Below are positions 16,713 through 21,768 of a stretch of DNA of 21,768 nt, in pieces. This stretch comes from JABMOW01 sp964409335. Lineage in GTDB: Bacteria > Fidelibacterota > Marinisomatia > SCGC-AAA003-L08 > JACNLC01. Below the pieces are notes generated by a model, which worked only from the letters and a program-made list of their open reading frames with translations, was not told the DNA's origin and did no database searches. Numbering within the stretch: position 1 is the stretch's first letter; each line of letters opens with the position of its first letter. Both the position numbers and the translations under genes were made by a program. Location: assembly GCA_964409335.1 (NCBI GenBank), contig CAYPCW010000045.1, forward strand, positions 1 to 21,768, written 5' to 3'.

Positions 16713-17885
16713 ATGACATCAATTAACAATCCTATGCATTTATATTCTGAAGTTGAAAAAAATATATTAAATCCGGCAGTTCGGGTCGGGGACGAATCGA
16801 ACATTTATCCCTTTTGGCAGGATCAGCGGGGGAGAACCTTTAAAATTCCGGGAGGATATATCACGGTAGTTCATCCCGGTGAACAAAATTACTATTCCGG
16901 TCCGGATTTCCGGAATTGTGTACTGCGTCATTCCGGTGGCAGGATATTTCAGGGGGATGTGGAGATTCACTCCACGATGCAGGATTGGCACGCCCATCAA
17001 CATTCCCACTGCGATGAGTACCGAAATTTAATCCTCCACGTGATCGTTCGGGGCATACCGGACCCGATTCGGGTGAATGAGGTTTCCTCGGTTCCAACCA
17101 TTCTTCTGCATCTCCCGCATAGGTCTTCGGCTGACCCCTGTGTGGGCATCATTCACACCATCGAACCAGACGACCTATCCGCGTGCGTTAAAACCATGGC
17201 GAGAATCCGGTGGGACAGGGTAAGGGAAGGGCTGTCCGGACCCCTTGATCAGACCCTGTTCTGTTTTTTTAAACTCATATCTATCCGGGGAAATAAGGCA
17301 AACGTTCAGACCCTCAGCGGGTTGTTCATCCGCTTGCACGAAAATCAAACTGCCCTGGTCACTCTCCTAAGGATCATGGATAAAAAATGCCGTTCGCTCC
17401 CCTGGCGGACCGGGAAGCGCAGACCTGCAAGTCATCCTGTGAACCGGATCCCCTTTGTGAGCTTAGTGGCGTTCATGTATTTGACGGATCTCCGGGAATT
17501 CCTGACTCTGGATATGCCGAAAATGGAAGATTTAAGGGTTCAGCTTCGTCAATTGGGGTATCCGGTTCCCGGTAAAATTTTCATGACAGAAATGATGGGG
17601 AATATCATCCTTCCCCTTTTTGAGGTTCTCACTGGAAAGGACCATTTTCATCAGTGGGCAACTCTGAAGGTGCAACCCTATGCGGGTGTCCGGCAGCGGC
17701 TGGCAGAATGGAAATGGGCGCCGGAACCTTTGTTGTTTGAACAGCAGCAAGGTATTTTACAGATTGATAAAGATGCATGCCAGGGTAGGTACTGCGCCCT
17801 ATGCCCCGTCGCTTTGATCGCAGGTACGGCAGGGATTGATGAGAAACCAATGACCCCCTATAAAAAGAGGCCCATACCAAATTGA
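16713..17885 (+). CDS. DUF2851 family protein
   Basis: I recognise this as the uncharacterised DUF2851 family, common in the FCB group; function unknown. It has 390 residues, with no signal peptide or membrane helix. Conserved blocks are GPDFRNCVL (63-71), GDVEIH (81-86) and DWHAHQHSHCDEYRNLILHV (91-110), which hold clustered His, Asp and Glu residues that could bind metal. A Cys pair near the C-terminus (GRYCALCPV) with an upstream Cys suggests a small metal site or a DNA/RNA-binding knuckle; that is inference. The start at 16713 has AAGGA directly against the ATG, so spacing is short; the in-frame ATG at 16734 lacks a site. The gene is coupled to the next by a TTGA overlap, so it may act with the wall enzyme there, but no specific role is supported. 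Confidence 0.85.
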   Translation: MTSINNPMHLYSEVEKNILNPAVRVGDESNIYPFWQDQRGRTFKIPGGYITVVHPGEQNYYSGPDFRNCVLRHSGGRIFQGDVEIHSTMQDWHAHQHSHCDEYRNLILHVIVRGIPDPIRVNEVSSVPTILLHLPHRSSADPCVGIIHTIEPDDLSACVKTMARIRWDRVREGLSGPLDQTLFCFFKLISIRGNKANVQTLSGLFIRLHENQTALVTLLRIMDKKCRSLPWRTGKRRPASHPVNRIPFVSLVAFMYLTDLREFLTLDMPKMEDLRVQLRQLGYPVPGKIFMTEMMGNIILPLFEVLTGKDHFHQWATLKVQPYAGVRQRLAEWKWAPEPLLFEQQQGILQIDKDACQGRYCALCPVALIAGTAGIDEKPMTPYKKRPIPN

Positions 17886-19531
17886 AAAATCACTACCTGA
17901 AATATTTTCACCTATTCCTTTGGATTACTCTGCTTCATCTGCAGGCACAGTCACTACCCGGAAAAGCCAAATCGGAGACGGGAATTACCGATACGCCGAA
18001 AAGCACAAGTCAGTTCCCCGTCATTCATCCGGATACCTATTCGCCTCCGGAAGAATTTGACCTCTTCGTTACCCGGATGCAGGAGACGAAACAATTATTT
18101 GCCGATGCAATTATCGCCGATCTCACGGGAGACACACTGGAAGCCGCCTATCATTTTGAACAGTTGTTCGAGAGTCTCGAAGCGCTGAAAAACATAAGTT
18201 ATAATGATGAATTCCAGTATCTGGAATTTAACCGGCTTCTCACCGCAGCGATCCAATATTATGAAGACGATGCGGAAACCATTGACGGGGTCGAAACCCG
18301 GCTTTCCGTCGCGGTCCTGCGGGATAAACTGAATGAGTACATTTACAGTCAAACTCTTGAGGATCTGGTATTTGTGGATGAAACCGTTGAGGTTATCCCC
18401 GGGCATGTCCCGATTACGTATAATCAGCGGGTTGCCAGTATCATTCAGTTTTACCAGAAAAAAGGACGGACAAGCGTACAAAAATGGCTTACCCGGATGG
18501 ACCGCTATAAAAAAATCATCCTGCCTATTTTGGAAGAGGAAGGGATCCCCCCGGAAATATTTTATCTGGCAATGATTGAAAGCGGGTTAAAGCCGGAGGC
18601 ATATTCCCATAAATATGCTGCGGGGTTGTGGCAGTTTGTCAATTCTACGGGAAAACGATACGGATTAGAACGAAACTGGTGGATAGATGAACGGAATGAT
18701 TTTGAAAAATCCACCCGTGCGGCAGCCCGTCATCTGAAAGATTTATACGGGGAATATAATGACTGGTATCTGGCCTTCGCCGCTTATAACAGCGGTGCGG
18801 GAAATGTAAACCGGGCGCTTAAATACGACAATACCCGGGACTACTGGCACATGTCGCACCTCCCCAGGGAAACCCGAAACTATGTCCCCAATATTATGGC
18901 GGCGATCTTTATTGCCAGTGACCCTGCAAAATATGGCTTTTATTACCATCCGGAGCCTCTCCTGCAGTGGAAAATCGTGGAAATTAACAAACCTGTGAAG
19001 TTGGATGTGATTGCCCGATGTTCCGGGATAGACCTGGCGACGTTAAAGGAGTATAATCCTGAACTCAAACAAAATGCAATTCCACCCCTTGAGAAAGACG
19101 AGGTGTACCGGCTCCGGATGCCACTGACAGTGAAGACTGAATTTGACTCCCTGTTCGCTCTGGTAAAAATCGACAAAGGAGACGGAATTGTTTTGGTTGA
19201 TCATCGGGTTAAATCCGGAGAAAGCCTATGGCTCATTGCCAAAAAATACCAGGTGCTGATTCAGGATATTGTGACATTGAACCATCTTCAGGACTCCCGG
19301 TTTATTCAGCCGGGGCAGCTGTTAAAAATTCCCACCAATGGCTATAATGACAATTATACCGCCACGAGTGTGGGAAGTCAGAAATTCTACTATACCGTGC
19401 AACGGGGCGATACCCTGAGTGAGATCGCCGAAAAGAACCAAACTTCCATCCGTAAATTAAAGCAGTGGAACGGTTTGCGAAGCGATTTTATCCGGGTGGG
19501 TCAAAAACTCATTATCTGGAAACGCGCCTGA
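17882..19531 (+). CDS. MltD-like membrane-bound lytic transglycosylase with LysM domains
   Basis: This is a periplasmic peptidoglycan lytic enzyme of 549 residues. A signal peptide spans about 9-22. A helical N-terminal region (about 55-200) precedes the SLT goose-lysozyme-like domain, in which E233 (AMIESGLKPEAYS) is the catalytic acid, followed by AAGLWQF (246-252) and AAYNSGAGNV (300-309). A degenerate LysM-like segment lies near 365-415. Two LysM repeats bind glycan at about 441-484 and 503-546. It cleaves murein between MurNAc and GlcNAc to form anhydro ends. It begins with TTG in a TTGA overlap with the DUF2851 gene, a rare start supported by gene order, and ends 4 bases before sppA. 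E. coli MltD is 452 residues and has two LysM domains; the longer N-terminal half here is typical of the FCB-type enzyme. Confidence 0.92.
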   Translation: MKNHYLKYFHLFLWITLLHLQAQSLPGKAKSETGITDTPKSTSQFPVIHPDTYSPPEEFDLFVTRMQETKQLFADAIIADLTGDTLEAAYHFEQLFESLEALKNISYNDEFQYLEFNRLLTAAIQYYEDDAETIDGVETRLSVAVLRDKLNEYIYSQTLEDLVFVDETVEVIPGHVPITYNQRVASIIQFYQKKGRTSVQKWLTRMDRYKKIILPILEEEGIPPEIFYLAMIESGLKPEAYSHKYAAGLWQFVNSTGKRYGLERNWWIDERNDFEKSTRAAARHLKDLYGEYNDWYLAFAAYNSGAGNVNRALKYDNTRDYWHMSHLPRETRNYVPNIMAAIFIASDPAKYGFYYHPEPLLQWKIVEINKPVKLDVIARCSGIDLATLKEYNPELKQNAIPPLEKDEVYRLRMPLTVKTEFDSLFALVKIDKGDGIVLVDHRVKSGESLWLIAKKYQVLIQDIVTLNHLQDSRFIQPGQLLKIPTNGYNDNYTATSVGSQKFYYTVQRGDTLSEIAEKNQTSIRKLKQWNGLRSDFIRVGQKLIIWKRA

Positions 19532-19535
19532 TCTT

Positions 19536-20396
19536 ATGAAATCAAAATTCAATTGGATATGGTTATGGATAGCTGTGGTGGTGGCATTGATCATCATCCT
19601 GGTGTTAGTGATCCCCAAAGTAGATTCAATATCGACCGGACCCAAAGTGGGAATTGTGGAAATTACCGGTCCTATAATGTCCTCCCGGCAGACGGTAAAA
19701 GATCTGAACTATTTTCAAAAACGGCGTGACATTGATGCCATTATTATCCGGTTGGAGACTCCGGGTGGGGGAGTCGCCGCCTCACAGGAAATTTTTGAGA
19801 AAGTTAAATCCGTTTCCGCGGGTTCTGTCCCGGTATTGGTCTCCATGGGCGGGGTTGCGGCATCCGGAGGATATTATATTGCCATAGGCGCAGATACCAT
19901 TATGGCCAATCCGGGTACCGCCACCGGATCCGTTGGGGTCATCATGGGGTATCCCACAATCACCAACCTGATGGAAAAACTGGGACTGGAATACGAGACG
20001 TTGAAGAGCGGACCCTATAAGGATTCAGGATCCTCCTTCCGGGAGGCTAACGAGTTGGATCGGGAATATTTCCAGGGATTGATTGATAATCTTTATCAGC
20101 AATTTGTCCGGGCGATCGCCGAACAGCGGGGGATGACCATTCAGGATGTGGAAGCGCTGGGGAACGGAAAAGTCTATTCTGGGGAACAGGCGCTCAACCT
20201 GGGTCTGATCGATTTACTGGGGACCCTGGATGATTGTATCGCCCTGGCCGGGAAGTTAGCGGGATCGGAGGAAGTACCTGTGGTGATCAGACCGCCCAAA
20301 ATCCGGCGGGGAATCCTATCCACATTGTGGGGAGAAGCCTCAGGCATGCTGCCGGGGATGAAGACATATCCGGTTCCGGAATTCAAATTATATTGA
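19536..20396 (+). CDS. sppA: Signal peptide peptidase SppA, short form
   Basis: SppA is an inner-membrane serine protease that degrades cleaved signal peptides. This 286-residue protein is the short single-domain form; E. coli SppA has two domains and about 618 residues. One N-terminal membrane anchor spans about 8-27. The catalytic Ser110 lies in GGVAASGGYY (105-114), and the Lys general base is Lys162 in KSGPYKDSGS (157-166). The 52-residue spacing matches what I recall for the Bacillus enzyme. LETPGGGVAASQEIF (73-87) and GSVGVIMG (131-138) are the usual ClpP-fold blocks. It follows the transglycosylase gene after 4 bases and precedes the HU gene by 15, so it lies within one operon. Confidence 0.95.
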   Translation: MKSKFNWIWLWIAVVVALIIILVLVIPKVDSISTGPKVGIVEITGPIMSSRQTVKDLNYFQKRRDIDAIIIRLETPGGGVAASQEIFEKVKSVSAGSVPVLVSMGGVAASGGYYIAIGADTIMANPGTATGSVGVIMGYPTITNLMEKLGLEYETLKSGPYKDSGSSFREANELDREYFQGLIDNLYQQFVRAIAEQRGMTIQDVEALGNGKVYSGEQALNLGLIDLLGTLDDCIALAGKLAGSEEVPVVIRPPKIRRGILSTLWGEASGMLPGMKTYPVPEFKLY

Positions 20397-20411
20397 GAAA
20401 GGGAGGTTCAC

Positions 20412-20705
20412 ATGACCAAAGCAGAAATTATCAGTGATGTCGCTTCAAAAACCGGTCTCACTAAAGTGGAAACCGAGATCGTTTTTGAACAAATTATAAA
20501 TACAATATCTCAGGCTCTTCGTAGCCATGACCGGGTGGATATCCGGGGATTTGGTAATTTTTACATCAAACACCGGCCGGAACGGAAGGCGATCAATCCC
20601 GTCACGCGGGAAGCCGTCCATTTACCGGAAAGGTACTCGCCGGTATTTAAAGTATCAAAATTACTGAAAGAATCAGTGAATAAAGCAATATTAAGAGGTT
20701 TTTAA
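20412..20705 (+). CDS. HU/IHF family DNA-binding protein
   Basis: This is a 97-residue histone-like DNA-bending protein of the nucleoid. The helical N-terminus (MTKAEIISDVASKTGLTKVE) is followed by the RVDIRGFGNFYIKHRPERKA block (41-60), with the GFGNF core at 46-50. The beta-arm spans about 53-75 and has INPVTRE, with Pro63 in the position that intercalates DNA. The C-terminus FKVSKLLKESVNK (79-91) is the family end, with VSK where GK is more usual. It is preceded by GGGAGG at 20401-20406. HU and IHF are not distinguishable from this alone, and the arm sequence is somewhat divergent. It lies between sppA and the tiny basic gene. Confidence 0.93.
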   Translation: MTKAEIISDVASKTGLTKVETEIVFEQIINTISQALRSHDRVDIRGFGNFYIKHRPERKAINPVTREAVHLPERYSPVFKVSKLLKESVNKAILRGF

Positions 20706-20707
20706 TT

Positions 20708-20714
20708 AAGGAGG
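20708..20714 (+). promoter_or_regulatory. Strong Shine-Dalgarno site for the tiny basic gene
   Basis: AAGGAGG, a perfect anti-16S match, sits with a 4-base gap before ATG 20719. It lies just after the HU stop and is the main reason to accept the short reading frame that follows as a real gene. Confidence 0.85.
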
Positions 20715-20718
20715 TTCG

Positions 20719-20814
20719 ATGCCCTGCGGGAAAAAGCGAAAAAAACGGAAGATGAATACGCATAAGCGTAAAAAAAGACTCCGCGCAAACAGACATAAAA
20801 AGAAAAACTCATAA
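20719..20814 (+). CDS. 31-residue very basic AURKAIP1/COX24-like protein
   Basis: This tiny protein has 17 Lys/Arg out of 31 residues. It begins MPCGKKRKKRKM, then THKRKKRLRANRHKKK. The order of basic blocks around HK and RLRANRHKK matches the small bacterial AURKAIP1/COX24-domain proteins (related to mitochondrial mS38 and to the mycobacterial small ribosomal protein bS22), and similar short proteins occur in FCB genomes. It is likely an rRNA-binding ribosomal subunit component, by family inference. It is easy to overlook because it is below usual length cut-offs. Support: a perfect ribosome site (20708-20714), only 13 bases after the HU stop, and a clean stop at 20812-20814, followed by a hairpin at 20828. 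The family call rests on my memory of the consensus, without a search. Confidence 0.8.
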   Translation: MPCGKKRKKRKMNTHKRKKRLRANRHKKKNS

Positions 20815-20827
20815 CGCAAACCATTCG

Positions 20828-20868
20828 ATTCAGCGTGCAATTGCCGCACGCTGAATAAAAAATTCAGC
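20828..20868 (+). terminator. Strong hairpin with an alternative downstream pairing
   Basis: ATTCAGCGTGC (20828-20838) is perfectly complementary to GCACGCTGAAT (20846-20856) with a 7-base loop, an 11-bp stem. Its 3' half can instead pair as GCTGAAT (20850-20856) with ATTCAGC (20862-20868) around an A5 loop. No U-tract follows, so it is not a standard Rho-independent terminator; it may end the sppA-HU transcript, protect a 3' end, or switch. Confidence 0.5.
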
Positions 20869-20871
20869 ATT

Positions 20872-20910
20872 CGCCGGCGGTCATATCGGGAGCCGGCGGT
20901 TATTCGTGTT
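20872..20910 (+). terminator. GC stem before xseA, possible weak terminator
   Basis: CGCCGGC (20872-20878) pairs with GCCGGCG (20892-20898), 7 bp with a 13-base loop, followed by TTATTCGTGTT. The same bases form a 9-base direct repeat GCCGGCGGT (20873-20881 and 20892-20900). It could be a weak intrinsic terminator between the tiny basic gene and xseA. The T-tract is interrupted, so confidence is modest. Confidence 0.3.
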
Positions 20911-20932
20911 AATAGTCAGATAAGGATCAGAT

Positions 20933-21768
20933 GTGAATCAGGATCATCCCACCATATTGACGGTCACACAACTCAATAACCAGGTGAAATCCATGTTGGA
21001 AACCCGGTTTAACCGGTTATGGATTGAAGGGGAAGTATCCAATCCGAAGGCATATCCATCAGGGCATGTGTATTTCACGTTGAAAGACGCCCAGAGTGAA
21101 ATTGCCGCGGTACAGTTTGCGGGAAGCCGGTCTGTGGGAGTGATGGACATTACCCATGGTATCCGGGTCATCGCTTACGGATCCCCTGCCTTATATCTGA
21201 GAGGAGGACGATATCAGTTTATCGTGGATACCCTTTACCCGGCTGGTCAGGGAGAACTGTGGCTGGCCTATGGACGACTGAAAAAACGTCTGGAGGCAGC
21301 GGGACTCTTCGCCGCCGAAAGAAAGCGGGCAATTCCATCATTCCCAAGACGGATCGGGGTAGTGACATCTGAAAGCGGGTCTGTCCTGCGCGATATTATC
21401 CACGTCATTACCCGGCGGGCACCTCATGTTGAGATCCTGGTGCGTCCGTCGAAAGTACAGGGTGAAGGTGCAGCAGAGGAACTGATCGGAGGAATTCACG
21501 ATCTGAACCGGTACGGGACCGTAGATGTGATCATTCTCGCCAGAGGCGGCGGTTCGTTGGAAGACATGTGGTGTTTTAATGATGAACAACTGGCGTATGC
21601 TATCCGGGATTCTGGAATACCCGTGATCTCGGCGGTGGGGCATGAAACAGATTTTACCATCGCTGATTTTGTAGCGGACCTTCGGGCGCCGACCCCCTCT
21701 GCAGCAGCGGAACTGGCAGTCCCGGTGAGAAGAGACTGGCTTCAATCCCTGGACGAAACAGAGTCGCA
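20933..21768 (+). CDS. xseA: Exodeoxyribonuclease VII large subunit (3' truncated by window edge)
   Basis: XseA with XseB forms exonuclease VII, which degrades single-stranded DNA from both ends. Only 278 codons are visible of an expected 400-460. The N-terminal OB-fold spans about 1-110 (LTVTQLNNQVKSMLETRFNR, then LWIEGEVSN, then GHVYFTLKD). The catalytic part follows with RRIGVVTSESGSVLRDI, with IGVVTS at 141-146. Motifs ARGGGSLED (203-211) and VGHETDFTIADFVAD (235-249), then RAPTPSAAAEL, are diagnostic. The GTG start at 20933 is supported by AAGGA (20922-20926) 6 bases upstream; ATG at 20931 runs directly into TGA and is out of frame. No frameshift is seen over the visible part. It is separated from the HU-containing operon by hairpins and may be transcribed on its own; xseB is not in view. 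Confidence 0.95.
   Translation, partial: MNQDHPTILTVTQLNNQVKSMLETRFNRLWIEGEVSNPKAYPSGHVYFTLKDAQSEIAAVQFAGSRSVGVMDITHGIRVIAYGSPALYLRGGRYQFIVDTLYPAGQGELWLAYGRLKKRLEAAGLFAAERKRAIPSFPRRIGVVTSESGSVLRDIIHVITRRAPHVEILVRPSKVQGEGAAEELIGGIHDLNRYGTVDVIILARGGGSLEDMWCFNDEQLAYAIRDSGIPVISAVGHETDFTIADFVADLRAPTPSAAAELAVPVRRDWLQSLDETES

Noticed and set aside
21338..21745. A 135-codon minus-strand frame near the window end
   Set aside because: Antisense to xseA, whose plus-strand frame carries the family signature through to the window edge.

Overview
The window reads as one dense, entirely plus-strand stretch of a Gram-negative bacterial chromosome with intermediate base composition. Outer-membrane export proteins (a Wza-type SLBB protein and a Wzi-type beta-barrel), a MltD-like LysM transglycosylase, a DUF2851 protein and a tiny very basic AURKAIP1/COX24-like protein together suggest the FCB group or a neighbouring marine lineage (for example Neomarinimicrobiota or KSB1-like). 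Several genes have good Shine-Dalgarno sites (GGAGG, AAGGAGG), which argues against typical Bacteroidia. The taxonomic call is inference. I see no mobile elements, tRNA, rRNA or CRISPR.

Region 1 (1-14454) is a Wzx/Wzy-type exopolysaccharide or capsule cluster. In order: the end of rfbC/rmlC (dTDP-rhamnose synthesis), a four-SLBB-repeat Wza-like exporter, a kinase-less Wzz-like chain-length protein, a sulfotransferase, a Wzx-like flippase, a second unrelated sulfotransferase, a Wzy/O-antigen-ligase-like polymerase, a GT4 glycosyltransferase, a WecG/TagA-type glycosyltransferase, a GT2 glycosyltransferase, a WecA/TagO-type initiating phosphoglycosyltransferase, a small seven-helix membrane protein, a Wzi-like capsule assembly protein and a GDP-mannose 3,5-epimerase. 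The likely logic: WecA/TagO loads a sugar phosphate on undecaprenyl phosphate, WecG and the other glycosyltransferases extend it, Wzx flips it, Wzy polymerises it, Wzz sets length, the Wza-like protein exports it and the Wzi-like protein helps attach or assemble it. The sulfotransferases imply a sulfated product, and the epimerase implies L-galactose or L-gulose in it.

Region 2 (14455-14619) is a non-coding boundary. Region 3 (14620-20814) is a housekeeping and envelope block: serS, plsC, a DUF2851 gene, a LysM lytic transglycosylase, sppA, an HU/IHF-family gene, and a 31-residue AURKAIP1/COX24-like gene that is easy to miss. Region 4 (20815-20932) holds overlapping hairpins, and the window ends inside xseA, which is cut by the window edge.

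Many genes are joined by 4-base start/stop overlaps (ATGA, GTGA, TTGA) or gaps of a few bases, so long polycistronic transcripts are likely. The most interesting aspects are the predicted sulfated, L-galactose- or L-gulose-containing polysaccharide, the tiny basic protein, and the possibly split initiating transferase. All functions are read from motifs in the translated sequence; no database search was run.
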